A stretch of DNA of 23,676 nt from an uncultured Pelagibacteraceae bacterium (GCA_902566925.1 CACFKO010000012.1:1-23676); one strand, 5' to 3'; shown: positions 11,977 to 20,801, numbered from the stretch's first letter. Notes: generated by a model not told the origin, from the letters alone. A program made the numbers and translations.

Positions 11977-14442
11977 ATGTTCTATACTAATGTACAGCCT
12001 CACGGAAATTTCATTGCTCTGAGAGGTGTCAATGATCGTGGTGAATCATTCAAGAAAAAAGTAAATTATGAACCTACTTTATTTGTAGAGTCTCATAAAC
12101 CTCAAAATCCTCAGTGGAAAACTTTGAGGGGTAAGAATGTTGCTGGTGTGAAGTGGGGATCGATGAAAGAAACCAAAGAAGCTATCAGACAATATGGGGG
12201 TGATGTCTATGGTCTTGATCAGTTTCAATATTCATATATTTCTGATAATTATCCTGGCATGGTTGATTACGATCTTTCCAAGATAAAGATTGCATTTATT
12301 GACATTGAATGTAGTTCAGAGTTTGGATTTCCAAATATAAGAGAAGCCAACGAAGAAGTTCTCGCCATCTCTATTAAGATGGGTTCTGACTTCAAAACTT
12401 ATGCTTGTGGTGAATACAATCCACCATCTCATGTTAGATACATTAAATGTATCAATGAAGAACATTTGTTGACCGAGTTCATCAATGATTGGGCCTCGAA
12501 TTTTCCAGATATTGTTACAGGGTGGAATTCACGTTTCTTTGATATTCCATATCTTGTAAATCGTATCATTCGTGTTCTTGGTGAGAAGGCAGCTAATAAA
12601 TTGTCGCCTTGGGGTTGGTTCAGAGAAACAGAGGTAACTCTTGTTGGTAATCGAAAACAACAAGTGTATGATCTTATAGGTATATCCAGTATTGACTATC
12701 TTGATGCATACAAAAAATTTACCTATATCAATCGGGAATCGTATTCTCTTAATCATATTGCTTATGCAGAGTTGGGTGAGAAGAAGCTAGACTATGCAGA
12801 GGCATCATCTCTTCATGATTTGTACAAGACAAACTTTCAGAGATATCTTGACTACAATGTACATGATGTAGTTTTGGTTGAAAGACTTGAAGAAAAGATG
12901 AAACTCTTGGAGATGATCATCTCACTAGCATACATGGCCAAGTGTAACTTCAATGATGTATTCAGTCCTGTTAAAATGTGGGATTGTATCATTTACAATC
13001 ATTTGAAAGATCAACAAATTGTAGTTCCACCAAAGAAACATGAAACCAAATCGGAAGCATACGAGGGTGCGTATGTCAAAGATCCAAATATTGGTAGACA
13101 CAAGTGGGTTGCTAGTTTTGATTTGAATTCTCTGTATCCGCATCTGATAATGCAATATAATATTTCGCCCGAGACTCTTGTAAGTATGTTTCCTGAGTCT
13201 GGATTGGTTGAGCCTCTTCTCAATCGTGAAGTAGATACTGCGTTTCTTAACGAAAAGAATTTGACAATGACGCCTAATGGTTCATTGTATACTCGTAAGA
13301 AACAAGGTTTTCTTCCTGCCCTGATGGAGAAGATGTATACCGATAGGGTCAAATATAAAAAGATGATGATTGAGGAACAGAAGAAAGGTAAATCTGCAGA
13401 TACCAATAAATTGGCACAGTATCACAATATGCAGATCAATTTGAAAATCGCTCTTAACTCAGCCTACGGAGCCCTTGGTAATCAATGGTTTCGATTTTAT
13501 GATGTACGGAATGCTGAGGCCGTATCAGTTGCGGGTCAACTTTCTATTCGATGGGCTGAGAGAGCGGTTAATCAATACTTAAATAAAGTTTTAGAAACAG
13601 ATGGAACAGACTACGTTATTGCTTCCGATACTGACTCTTTGTATGTTACTTTGGATTCTCTTGTACAGAGGGTAGGTATTACAGACACAGACAAAACTAT
13701 CAATTTCATGGACTCAGTTTGTGATGGTAAAATTCAAGATGTGATAGACAAGTGTTATAGTGAGTTGGCAGAATATGTCAATGCATTTCAACAAAAGATG
13801 GTAATGAAAAGAGAGGTCTTGGCAGATGTTGGTATTTGGGTTGCCAAAAAACATTATGTTCTGAATGTTCACAATTCTGAAGGTGTTCCTTATGATGAAC
13901 CTAAATTGAAGATTATGGGTATTGAAGCTGTCAAGAGTTCTACACCAGAACCTTGTCGTAATGCTCTCAAAGAAGCATTCAAGATTATGATGAATGGAAC
14001 TGAAGATGATGTTATCAATTATATTGAAGACTTTAAGACTACGTTCAAGACTCTTCCTGCAGAAGAAGTTTCCTTTCCAAGATCGGTAAAGGGTCTTTCT
14101 AAATATTATGATGCTGCTTCAATCTATCAAAAGTCTACACCAATTCATGTTAAGGGTTCGCTGATCTACAACAAAATTTTACAGAACAAAAGATTGACAA
14201 GAAAGTATCCAAAAATTCAAGAAGGTGAAAAGATTAAGTTTGCCTATCTGAAAGAACCAAATCCAACTGGTGACACTGTAATTGCTATGTTAAATGCTTT
14301 ACCAGATGAGTTTGAATTAAAACCTTACATAGATTATGAGAAACAATTTTCAAAAGCTTTCCTTGATCCAATAATCGGTATTCTTAATGTTATTGGTTGG
14401 GAACATGAAAGAAAAACTAATATCATGGAGTTCTTCAAATGA
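11977..14442 (+). CDS. 43: DNA polymerase gp43, family B
   Basis: The 821-residue product has an N-terminal exonuclease domain with Exo I IDIECSSEFGFPN (108-120). Its polymerase domain keeps motif A SFDLNSLYPHLIMQY (380-394, catalytic Asp382), motif B LKIALNSAYGALGNQ (489-503) and motif C ASDTDSLYV (549-557, Asp551 and Asp553). It is shorter than T4 gp43 (898 residues), as in marine T4-like phages, and appears complete with no intein, intron or split. The ATG lacks a Shine-Dalgarno sequence, which might make it easy to control. RegA, gp45, gp44 and gp62 in the same window are its usual partners. It overlaps the next ATG by four bases (ATGA). Confidence 0.97.
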   Translation: MFYTNVQPHGNFIALRGVNDRGESFKKKVNYEPTLFVESHKPQNPQWKTLRGKNVAGVKWGSMKETKEAIRQYGGDVYGLDQFQYSYISDNYPGMVDYDLSKIKIAFIDIECSSEFGFPNIREANEEVLAISIKMGSDFKTYACGEYNPPSHVRYIKCINEEHLLTEFINDWASNFPDIVTGWNSRFFDIPYLVNRIIRVLGEKAANKLSPWGWFRETEVTLVGNRKQQVYDLIGISSIDYLDAYKKFTYINRESYSLNHIAYAELGEKKLDYAEASSLHDLYKTNFQRYLDYNVHDVVLVERLEEKMKLLEMIISLAYMAKCNFNDVFSPVKMWDCIIYNHLKDQQIVVPPKKHETKSEAYEGAYVKDPNIGRHKWVASFDLNSLYPHLIMQYNISPETLVSMFPESGLVEPLLNREVDTAFLNEKNLTMTPNGSLYTRKKQGFLPALMEKMYTDRVKYKKMMIEEQKKGKSADTNKLAQYHNMQINLKIALNSAYGALGNQWFRFYDVRNAEAVSVAGQLSIRWAERAVNQYLNKVLETDGTDYVIASDTDSLYVTLDSLVQRVGITDTDKTINFMDSVCDGKIQDVIDKCYSELAEYVNAFQQKMVMKREVLADVGIWVAKKHYVLNVHNSEGVPYDEPKLKIMGIEAVKSSTPEPCRNALKEAFKIMMNGTEDDVINYIEDFKTTFKTLPAEEVSFPRSVKGLSKYYDAASIYQKSTPIHVKGSLIYNKILQNKRLTRKYPKIQEGEKIKFAYLKEPNPTGDTVIAMLNALPDEFELKPYIDYEKQFSKAFLDPIIGILNVIGWEHERKTNIMEFFK

Positions 14443-15065
14443 CAATAGAAACAATTTTTGGTTATCCTGTAATGTTACTTACTCTGGATTTTGATCTAGA
14501 AAAACTAACAGATTTTGCCCACGATGAACAAAGTAATGATTCAGAGGGTCTTCAACATACAAATCTGGGTGGATGGCATAGTAAAGTACTTGTAGATGAT
14601 GAAATAGATAATACAGAATTTGATAAGTTGAAAAGGACAATAGGAGAACACTTAGATGTATATCATTCAGAGTTTTTCAAAGACACAACATTTACACATA
14701 ATGTCAAATCTCTTGTTTCTAATATGTGGTTAAATATTAATGATAAAGGTCATGGAAACGCGTTGCATCATCATCCAGACGGAATGTTTTCGGGTACTTT
14801 TTACATAAAACATGACAATACTCCTAAAAACGGAGATCTCGTATTTCAAAACCCTCTAGATTCAAAGTTAGACTATATTTTACGTTCCCATCATTTACAT
14901 CGCGGTAATGTCAAAGAATATGGTCATGTAATTTCAAAAGAAATTCGTGTTCTACCAGAAGAGAATATGTTAATATATTTTCCCGCATGGCTATTTCATT
15001 GGGTTGATATGAATTTAAGTGATAATCAAAGGATATCATTATCTTTTGATACTGTAATACTCTAA
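14439..15065 (+). CDS. 2OG-Fe(II) oxygenase-like protein (paralogue 2 of 7)
   Basis: The 208-residue product has the clearest classical layout of the set: NMWLNINDKGHGNALHHHPDG with the HxH pair His110/His112, a SGTFYIKHD strand, GDLVFQNP, and then LIYFPAWLFHWVDMN with the distal His187. NQRISLSFDTVIL follows, with Arg198 for 2-oxoglutarate. It begins TIFGYPVMLLTLDFD, as in other phage and bacterial members of this putative 2OG oxygenase family. It overlaps the polymerase stop by four bases and ends two bases before the next promoter. The substrate is unknown. Confidence 0.85.
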   Translation: MTIETIFGYPVMLLTLDFDLEKLTDFAHDEQSNDSEGLQHTNLGGWHSKVLVDDEIDNTEFDKLKRTIGEHLDVYHSEFFKDTTFTHNVKSLVSNMWLNINDKGHGNALHHHPDGMFSGTFYIKHDNTPKNGDLVFQNPLDSKLDYILRSHHLHRGNVKEYGHVISKEIRVLPEENMLIYFPAWLFHWVDMNLSDNQRISLSFDTVIL

Positions 15066-15066
15066 C

Positions 15067-15094
15067 TTGACAAATCTCTCAAACATGGTATAAT
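15067..15094 (+). promoter_or_regulatory. Sigma70-type promoter for the small-gene and peroxiredoxin block
   Basis: TTGACA (15067-15072), a 16-base spacer ending ACATGG and TATAAT (15089-15094). It is nearly identical to the promoter at 8097. The predicted +1 is 15101, the A of an ATG. Confidence 0.85.
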
Positions 15095-15100
15095 AAGTGT

Positions 15101-15241
15101 ATGTTAAATATTAGTAGAATCTTTATAGGAACTTTTGTAATGTCATTTTTGTGGAGTTATTTCGGGGTAAATCCCCTGCTTTCAGGACTAATCATAGGAC
15201 TCTGGTTTGGTATAACAGACCATGTAAGAGAAAGACAATAA
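15101..15241 (+). CDS. Small membrane protein, 46 aa, possibly leaderless
   Basis: An ATG at 15101 coincides with the predicted transcription start and opens a 46-residue frame: MLNISRIFIGTFVMSFLWSY, then FGVNPLLSGLIIGLWFGITD and a basic end. It has two hydrophobic stretches suited to a membrane hairpin. A second in-frame ATG at 15140 is preceded by AGGA (15127-15130) and would give a 33-residue, one-segment protein. Its stop overlaps the next ATG (TAATG), which supports its being real. No family is recognised. Confidence 0.6.
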   Translation: MLNISRIFIGTFVMSFLWSYFGVNPLLSGLIIGLWFGITDHVRERQ

Positions 15242-15444
15242 TGAATATATGGGTAGAGTATTGGAAATTCAAAGACACTAGGAACAATACTCATGCTCAA
15301 ATGAAAGAAAATGCAAAATGGGTTGAGCCCGATCCTTCTGAGATCCGAAAAAGGTTTTTTGAAAAAAGAGAAGATGCATCTAAGTTTGCACAATGTATGC
15401 AAGAAGATGGTCATAGGACAAGAATAAGAACGGATGGAATATGA
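15241..15444 (+). CDS. Small hypothetical protein, 67 aa
   Basis: A charged protein starting MNIWVEYWKFKDTRNNTHAQ, rich in Lys, Arg and Glu, with a helical middle (EIRKRFFEKREDASKFAQCM). The beta-helix pattern suggests a small domain that adjusts or reads a single input, but no family is recognised. I chose the ATG at 15241, which overlaps the upstream stop (TAATG). An earlier in-frame start would run through the membrane-protein gene and lacks a ribosome binding site. It overlaps the next gene by four bases (ATGA). Confidence 0.65.
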   Translation: MNIWVEYWKFKDTRNNTHAQMKENAKWVEPDPSEIRKRFFEKREDASKFAQCMQEDGHRTRIRTDGI

Positions 15445-15611
15445 CTGGCGATCTAGATTTTGGTGGATGGTTGATAGAAGACTTAAAAGAATATCGTAAA
15501 GACTTACTCAATGAAAGAAATCGCACAGAAATGTATAGTGACAGAGTAGAAATTAATAGATTAGTAAATACCATTACAAAAGAAATTGAATTAAGAGAAA
15601 GGAATTTATAA
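15441..15611 (+). CDS. Small hypothetical protein, 56 aa, helical
   Basis: An ATG at 15441 overlaps the upstream stop (ATGA), and the frame ends at TAA 15609-15611, overlapping the next ATG (TAATG). The product starts MTGDLDFGGWLIEDLKEYRK. The rest is very rich in Glu, Arg, Asn and Leu and predicted helical (about residues 10-55), probably a coiled coil. No family is recognised. Its tight coupling on both sides supports expression as part of the 15067 operon. Confidence 0.65.
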   Translation: MTGDLDFGGWLIEDLKEYRKDLLNERNRTEMYSDRVEINRLVNTITKEIELRERNL

Positions 15612-16330
15612 TGGCTGAAGTAACGTATGCAAAAGGTGACCACACCAATGAAAAACAAAAAGAATTACATGATCAAAGATTAAAAGAAAACGAAACTAGA
15701 GAAAGAGAAAAAGAATACGATGGCCTTACTCTTAAAGAGATGAGAAGAAAACATGGTATTGGTGCTCATGTTGGTGGTCATGAAATCCTAGAAGCTTATA
15801 AAGCTGATAAAGTTGATACTATCAGAAAAGAAGAATCTTCAGAAGAGATTGCCCGTCAACGTAAAATTCTAGACCAAGCCAAAATGGAACTAGAATGGGA
15901 TCGTAAAGAACGAGATGCAAGAGCAGAACTTGAGGGGGAAGAGACTGAGGCAAGAATGTCTAATCCCGATGAATCTCAGGCTAGAAGAGCAAATCCCCTG
16001 ACTGCTCCAGGCGCCGATGTTGAAAAGGGTGTGTTTTCAAATGAACACATGGATCATGGATATGGTATGGCTTGTGATGTCAGAAGAGTGGTCTTGTATG
16101 AGGGTTTAAAAAGAGATCCCCGCACAGGACAATCTATTGCAACCAATGATTTACAAAGACAATATATGAATCCTGGCCAAGTTCTAGAACGAACCTTGAC
16201 TTTAGAGGGTCATATAGAATTAGATAAATTCTCTATTGAAATGATGGCACTTGAAGATGTTGTTATTTTGAGAGATTTATGTAACGAACATCTTAATCAA
16301 ATGGTTAAGAAAGTTTCAATAGTAACTTAA
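15611..16330 (+). CDS. Hypothetical charged protein, 239 aa
   Basis: The first half is highly charged and probably helical or coiled (residues about 12-40 and 70-115, rich in Lys, Glu and Arg). A Pro/Ala/Gly linker follows ([14 protein letters not shown], about 128-141), then a more compact C-terminal domain (about 150-239) with [16 protein letters not shown] and a helical end rich in Leu and Met. I do not recognise any family or catalytic motif. AGAAAGGAA precedes the ATG. It ends 13 bases before the peroxiredoxin start and is probably transcribed with it. Confidence 0.75.
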   Translation: MAEVTYAKGDHTNEKQKELHDQRLKENETREREKEYDGLTLKEMRRKHGIGAHVGGHEILEAYKADKVDTIRKEESSEEIARQRKILDQAKMELEWDRKERDARAELEGEETEARMSNPDESQARRANPLTAPGADVEKGVFSNEHMDHGYGMACDVRRVVLYEGLKRDPRTGQSIATNDLQRQYMNPGQVLERTLTLEGHIELDKFSIEMMALEDVVILRDLCNEHLNQMVKKVSIVT

Positions 16331-16343
16331 ATTGAAGGATATT

Positions 16344-16829
16344 ATGAGAGTTCCAAATAAGGTATTTAAGACCAGAGAAAATGATGAATGGGTAGATAAA
16401 ACTACTAAAGATTATTTTTTCGGTAAAAGGGTATTGTTACTTTCGTTGCCTGGTGCATTTACACCTATATGAACCAAGCAACATCTTCCAAGGTTGGAAG
16501 AACTTTACGATGAAATTATTGCAAAAGGTATAGACGATATTTACTGTATGTGTGTCAATGATGCATTTGTCATGAACGCATGGGGTAAAGAATTAGGTAT
16601 AGAAAAAGTTAAACTGATTCCCGATGGTGATGGTAAATTTACTGAAGGGATGGATATGTTAGTACATAAACCAGCTCAGGGTTTTGGTTATAGGAGTTGG
16701 AGATATGCTATGACTGTAAAAGATGGAGAAGTTGAAAAGATGTGGGTTGAAGAAGGTAAAAACCAGTTAGGTCTGGATGATGACCCATACAAGCGAACAT
16801 CTCCGTTGAGGATTTTAGGAGATCTATAA
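16344..16829 (+). CDS. Selenocysteine-containing peroxiredoxin (Prx5/AhpC-TSA type), TGA recoded
   Basis: Read through one internal TGA, the 161-residue product is a full Prx5-type peroxiredoxin. [12 protein letters not shown] (31-42) leads to the TGA at codon 43 (16470-16472), then [13 protein letters not shown]. In Cys-type relatives the motif is PGAFTPxC(S/T), so TGA sits exactly on the peroxidatic Cys. The frame then keeps [13 protein letters not shown] (70-82), [12 protein letters not shown] (94-105) and [24 protein letters not shown], with the conserved active-site Arg region. TGA is an ordinary stop for other genes here, so general recoding is excluded. AAGGA precedes the ATG. A nonsense-mutated relic is the alternative. 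Peroxiredoxins reduce peroxides, and Cys68 or Cys70 could act as resolving residues. Confidence 0.82.
16470..16501 (+). promoter_or_regulatory. UGA codon with bacterial SECIS-like hairpin
   Basis: After TGA (16470-16472) come 11 bases, then TCTTCCA (16484-16490) paired with TGGAAGA (16495-16501) around the loop AGGT. In E. coli fdhF the SECIS hairpin also begins 11 bases after UGA and has an AGGU-containing loop whose G and U bind SelB. The match in spacing, stem and loop is close. The stem also encodes protein. Confidence 0.75.
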
Positions 16830-17542
16830 TGGAAATGGGTGAAAATTGGCATGTGAATGCCCCTTGGGCACAGCTAGTTGTAAGTACTGAAGTACCAAAA
16901 AAGTGTTTTCAGGCTGCTTTAAAATTAACTGACGAAATTTTTGCTGATGAAAATCGGGATAGTGCAGGTGATGGACTGGCGGGACAAATCAGTAATGAAT
17001 ATTTTCTTCCACAAGAAAAACTCATTGAAACTGGATTGTTGGAATACTTTCATCAGATGGTTACTAAGTATTGGCAGACAGTTCTAACAAATGGAAATAT
17101 GTGGCAGTATTGTGACAGAAAGTTTGAAAACGGGCCACATGGATTTGATTATGCATGTAAGATTGTAAGTGCTTGGACTGTTCATCAATTTGAAAATGAA
17201 TATAATCCAATACACAATCATTCTAATTGTAAAGTCTCAGCAGTAATGCATCTAAAATTTCCAGAAAAGATTGATCCACCAGTAAAAGATCATACTGGTG
17301 GACTTGATGGAAATTTAATATTTACTGGTATGGGTGATGCAGATGAATGGTGTACTTCTCCTGTAATGAATTGTAATGCAGCAACTGTTGGATGGTTACA
17401 TATCTTTCCAGCTTCATTGGGTCACTCAGTTTATCCATTCAAGGGTAAAGGTGAACGTAGAAGTTTATCCTTCAATGCAGACATTATTTCTAAAAAACAA
17501 ATGGATGCAATTATTGAACAAGAAACAAGGGAGATGAATTAA
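16829..17542 (+). CDS. 2OG-Fe(II) oxygenase-like protein (paralogue 3 of 7)
   Basis: The 237-residue product opens with the NWHVNAPWAQL block (6-16) shared by the tandem copies and has a helical middle. The core is NPIHNHSNCKVSAVMHLKFP with HxH at His129/His131, NLIFTGMGD (162-170), and GWLHIFPASLGHSVYPF with the distal His199. GERRSLSFNADI follows (Arg210/Arg211, candidate 2-oxoglutarate ligand). Its TAATG overlap with the peroxiredoxin gene couples the two. It keeps an extra cysteine-containing loop (DEWCTSPVMNC) absent from the next two copies. The substrate is unknown. Confidence 0.82.
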   Translation: MEMGENWHVNAPWAQLVVSTEVPKKCFQAALKLTDEIFADENRDSAGDGLAGQISNEYFLPQEKLIETGLLEYFHQMVTKYWQTVLTNGNMWQYCDRKFENGPHGFDYACKIVSAWTVHQFENEYNPIHNHSNCKVSAVMHLKFPEKIDPPVKDHTGGLDGNLIFTGMGDADEWCTSPVMNCNAATVGWLHIFPASLGHSVYPFKGKGERRSLSFNADIISKKQMDAIIEQETREMN

Positions 17543-17543
17543 T

Positions 17544-18275
17544 ATGAGACTTGGTGAAAATTGGTATGTTCATGCTCCTTGGGCACAGTTAGTTTGTTGT
17601 ACAGAAATACCCGAAGATAAATTAATAAAATTTATGGCAGTGAGTAATGAAGTATTGGATGAGGCAGAAGCTTCTGATGATAATTTTGGAGATGGAGTGA
17701 TACCCCTGCCATGGACAGTTACAGATGAAAAACTCATTAAATATGATGTAAGAACTTACATTATGGAAATGGTATCGGTCTATATGGAAACTATTTTATC
17801 TAATGGTAATGTTCAGAGTAATTTGGATCAAATACTTCCTGGCGGCCCACATACACAATGGCATACAAGACTTGTCGATGCATGGGTTGTGAGTCAAAAA
17901 GAAGGTGACTACATTCCAGTTCATACTCATCATAATCAAAAAGAATCTTGTAAAATTTCTGGTGTTCTTTATCTAAAAGTTCCAGAACAAGTTGAAAGTT
18001 CAAGTAAAAATTTGGCAATAAAAGGCGGTAAAGATGGTCAAATAGTTTTTACTGGTATGGGTGGGGCTGATCCATTTTCAACTACAGTACAATTTAATGT
18101 TCCACCAGAAGTTGGTTGGTTGTATTTGTTTCCAAGCACACTCAATCATCAAGTTTACCCATTCAAAGGTGAGGGTGAAAGAAGAGGTATATCTTTCAAT
18201 GTCGATGTAATTTCAAAAGAACAATTAAAATTATTTGAAGGGATAACACAAGAGGTGCCAAATGAAACTGAGTGA
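17544..18275 (+). CDS. 2OG-Fe(II) oxygenase-like protein (paralogue 4 of 7)
   Basis: The 243-residue product begins RLGENWYVHAPWAQL and has HxH at His127/His129 in IPVHTHHNQKESCKISGVLYLK. GQIVFTGMGGADPF (165-178), [17 protein letters not shown] with distal His202, and GERRGISFNVD follow. It is closest to the next copy, sharing the GGPHTQWH block, the TxxxDAWVVSQK-type strand and the DPFxTT segment, which points to a fairly recent tandem duplication. It starts one base after the stop of paralogue 3 and overlaps paralogue 5 by 14 bases. Confidence 0.82.
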   Translation: MRLGENWYVHAPWAQLVCCTEIPEDKLIKFMAVSNEVLDEAEASDDNFGDGVIPLPWTVTDEKLIKYDVRTYIMEMVSVYMETILSNGNVQSNLDQILPGGPHTQWHTRLVDAWVVSQKEGDYIPVHTHHNQKESCKISGVLYLKVPEQVESSSKNLAIKGGKDGQIVFTGMGGADPFSTTVQFNVPPEVGWLYLFPSTLNHQVYPFKGEGERRGISFNVDVISKEQLKLFEGITQEVPNETE

Positions 18276-18963
18276 TAACTGGTATGTAGATGCACCTTGG
18301 GCACAGTTGTTATGTAGTACAAAAATACCAGACGATAAAGTTGAAAATTTCATTGCAGTAACTGATGAAGTATTGAATGAGTCAGATGGATTGGGTACTA
18401 AAGAAGTAGTGCCTTCTTCATGGGTAATTTCTACAGAAAAATTTCAAAAACATGGTGTTCTTGAGTTTCTTATGCAAATGATAGACAACTACATGATTAC
18501 CATCCTCTCAAATGGAAATGTCAAGCAGCACATGGATAGTGCTGTTGCTGGTGGGCCACATACACAATGGCACTCAAGAATAGTTCATGCATGGGTAGTT
18601 AGTCAAAAACAAAATGACTATCTTCCAACTCATGCCCACAGTCAACTAGAAGGTGAACATCAATGTTCTAAAATTTCTGCTGTGATGTATCTGAAGATTC
18701 CCCCACAAATGGAACGTAAACCAGATGAAGCATCTATAAAAATGGGAAAAGATGGTCAAATATCCTTTACTGGAATGGGAGATGCTGATCCATTTCAAAC
18801 TACTTCTCTGTATAATATTATACCAGAAGTTGGTTGGTTATATCTATTTCCTAGTACACTTAATCACATGGTTTATCCATTTATAGGTGATGGTGAACGT
18901 AGAGGTATAGCCTTTAATGCTGATTTTATGTCTAAAGAACAACTGGAAAAAATGAAAAGGTAA
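18262..18963 (+). CDS. 2OG-Fe(II) oxygenase-like protein (paralogue 5 of 7)
   Basis: The 233-residue product begins [15 protein letters not shown] and shares [20 protein letters not shown] with paralogue 4. HxH is His124/His126 in [17 protein letters not shown], where the loop is a few residues longer than in paralogue 4. [17 protein letters not shown] (distal His202) and [12 protein letters not shown] follow. It ends four bases before the uvsX ATG, which sits at the far end of the tandem array. The function is unknown. Closely related copies with differing loops after HxH suggest different substrates. Confidence 0.82.
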   Translation: MKLSDNWYVDAPWAQLLCSTKIPDDKVENFIAVTDEVLNESDGLGTKEVVPSSWVISTEKFQKHGVLEFLMQMIDNYMITILSNGNVKQHMDSAVAGGPHTQWHSRIVHAWVVSQKQNDYLPTHAHSQLEGEHQCSKISAVMYLKIPPQMERKPDEASIKMGKDGQISFTGMGDADPFQTTSLYNIIPEVGWLYLFPSTLNHMVYPFIGDGERRGIAFNADFMSKEQLEKMKR

Positions 18964-18967
18964 AATT

Positions 18968-20023
18968 ATGAGTGATTATTTTGACGAATTGATAGGGGTA
19001 ACTGGAAACCAATATGCATCCAAAGTTTCTGATGGGATGCTGGGGAGCGTAAATGAATACATTGATACAGGGAGTTATATACTTAATGCACTTATTTCGG
19101 GAAGCATTCACAAAGGGTTACCATCAAATAAAATCACTGCTTTCGCAGGAGAGTCGGCTACGGGCAAGACTTTCTTCTTACTGGGGCTTGTCAGACAGTT
19201 TCTTTCAGATAACCCTAGCGGTGGTGTTCTTTACTTTGAATCTGAGTCAGCGCTGACTCCCGAAATGGTGGAAGAAAGAGATATCGACACAAAAAGATTC
19301 ATCCAGTTACCAGTTTCTACTATACAAGAATTTGCACAACAAGCATCTAGAGTAGTGGACAAACATATAGAAAAGGGAGATGGGGCACCTCTTCTTCTCT
19401 GTCTTGACAGTCTTGGAATGTTATCTACAGCCAAAGAAGTTGGAGATGTGACTGAGGGTGCAGACAAAGTTGACATGACTAAGGCAAGAATTGTCAAAGG
19501 TGCATTCAGGGTCTTGACTCTCAAACTGGCCAAAGCAGGTATTCCATTATTGGTTACCAATCACACTTACAAACAAGTTGGAACAATGTTTCCACAAGAT
19601 GTGATGGGCGGTGGTTCTGGTTTACAGTATGCAGCATCTAATATTGTGTTTCTATCCAAGAAAAAAGAAAAAGATGGTACTGATGTAATTGGTAATATCA
19701 TTCATTGTAAAAACTTTAAGTCGAGACTCGCAAAAGAAAACAAAAAAGTCGATGTACTTCTAAGTTATGATGAGGGTCTTAATCGTTATTATGGACTACT
19801 TGAATTGGCAGAGAAGTATGAAATTTTTAAGAAAGTATCTACAAGATATGAATTACCAGATGGTTCCAAACTTTATGGTAAACAGATCTTGAATGATCCA
19901 GAAAAATATTTCACCGAAGATATTATGAATAAACTAGATGAAGCCGCTGATAGAGAATTCTCCTATGGTGGTGGATCTAATGATTCCGAAGAAGAATTAG
20001 AAACAGGAGAACAAAATGGCTGA
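18968..20023 (+). CDS. uvsX: UvsX, RecA-like recombinase
   Basis: The 351-residue product has the RecA-type ATPase core. Walker A is GESATGKT (61-68), the strand [12 protein letters not shown] (86-97) follows, Walker B is [11 protein letters not shown] with Asp147, and [13 protein letters not shown] lies near 208-220. [12 protein letters not shown] corresponds to the DNA-binding loop region. The opening and length are as in UvsX of T4-like phages, with an acidic C-terminal tail ([13 protein letters not shown]). It forms filaments on single-stranded DNA for recombination-driven replication and repair. No strong Shine-Dalgarno sequence precedes the ATG. It overlaps the next oxygenase-like gene by eight bases. 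Confidence 0.95.
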   Translation: MSDYFDELIGVTGNQYASKVSDGMLGSVNEYIDTGSYILNALISGSIHKGLPSNKITAFAGESATGKTFFLLGLVRQFLSDNPSGGVLYFESESALTPEMVEERDIDTKRFIQLPVSTIQEFAQQASRVVDKHIEKGDGAPLLLCLDSLGMLSTAKEVGDVTEGADKVDMTKARIVKGAFRVLTLKLAKAGIPLLVTNHTYKQVGTMFPQDVMGGGSGLQYAASNIVFLSKKKEKDGTDVIGNIIHCKNFKSRLAKENKKVDVLLSYDEGLNRYYGLLELAEKYEIFKKVSTRYELPDGSKLYGKQILNDPEKYFTEDIMNKLDEAADREFSYGGGSNDSEEELETGEQNG

Positions 20024-20801
20024 AGAACAGTACGAAACTGAGGTTGCTTTCTATAACAGATATCATCATGGAGCCACGGCCAACATGAGGCCAGGTTTGG
20101 TTGATCAGATGAATGAAATTATAGACAACCTTTATGAAACTCGTTTTGAGGAATTATATCATCAAAATGCTTATAGAGAAGTTACTGGAAAACAATTAAG
20201 TATGCCAAAATCTGAATTACCAGAAGAAATGCATCATTTCATTATGCAAATGTCTAGAGGATATATAATGAATTCTGGTTTACATCACATGGATGTAGAT
20301 TGGCAAAATATTCCATTAGAAATAGACAAAATATGGACTACTGATTCTAAAGAAAATGACTATATTGCTAATCATAGTCATTTTGGATTAGTTGCTGGTG
20401 TATTTTATTTAAAGATTCCACCAATAGTTTCTGAATTTAACGATGAGGGTAAATTTTACATTCACCATGACGAACCTGGCTTTACCGATATAAATCCACT
20501 TTCAAGTATCAGACCTAAAGGTGCTGATATGATTATTCCAAAAGAAGGAATGTTTACAATATTTCCTTCTTGGTTGAAACATTCGGTATCTCCTTTTTGG
20601 GGGCCTGGGATTAGAAGAGCAGTATCTTTTAATGTGATATGTCCAGAAAAAGAGAAACACAAATATACAGTAGTCGAGGCTGAAAGAGAGATGATAGGAA
20701 AGCGACGTAAAGTTGAAGAAGTATTAAAAATAGATACTGAGGGTGGGCCTGACGCTAAAGTTCAAGGTGTTACTGATTTACATGGAGTGGCGAATGCCTG
20801 A
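20016..20801 (+). CDS. 2OG-Fe(II) oxygenase-like protein (paralogue 6 of 7)
   Basis: A 261-residue divergent member. The N-terminal 90 residues do not resemble the other copies. The core has [24 protein letters not shown] with HxH at His120/His122, [17 protein letters not shown] with distal His189, and [11 protein letters not shown] with Arg200. A C-terminal charged extension of about 50 residues follows ([16 protein letters not shown], then [11 protein letters not shown]). It lies between uvsX and the small protein gene before gp41, overlapping both. Its placement inside the recombination-helicase block is notable, but a DNA substrate is not shown. Confidence 0.78.
   Translation: MAEEQYETEVAFYNRYHHGATANMRPGLVDQMNEIIDNLYETRFEELYHQNAYREVTGKQLSMPKSELPEEMHHFIMQMSRGYIMNSGLHHMDVDWQNIPLEIDKIWTTDSKENDYIANHSHFGLVAGVFYLKIPPIVSEFNDEGKFYIHHDEPGFTDINPLSSIRPKGADMIIPKEGMFTIFPSWLKHSVSPFWGPGIRRAVSFNVICPEKEKHKYTVVEAEREMIGKRRKVEEVLKIDTEGGPDAKVQGVTDLHGVANA

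Noticed and set aside
11729..11977. 82-residue + frame overlapping the end of the M15 peptidase gene
   Set aside because: Most of it lies inside the peptidase gene in another frame, and the rest crosses the inverted repeat and promoter. No ribosome binding site.
13011..13406. 131-residue minus-strand frame within gp43
   Set aside because: It is antisense to conserved polymerase motifs, and there is no ribosome binding site or other minus-strand gene in the window.
16470..16472. TGA read as tryptophan (alternative genetic code)
   Set aside because: TGA ends several genes in this window, tryptophan is encoded by TGG throughout, and the family has Cys, not Trp, at this position.
16494..16829. 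A separate 111-residue gene starting at TTG 16494
   Set aside because: This is the second half of the peroxiredoxin. The upstream half is in the same frame across one TGA, and the TTG lies inside the SECIS-like hairpin without a ribosome binding site.
19231..19560. 109-residue minus-strand frame within uvsX
   Set aside because: Antisense to the RecA core. Composition follows the opposite strand, and no family is recognised.
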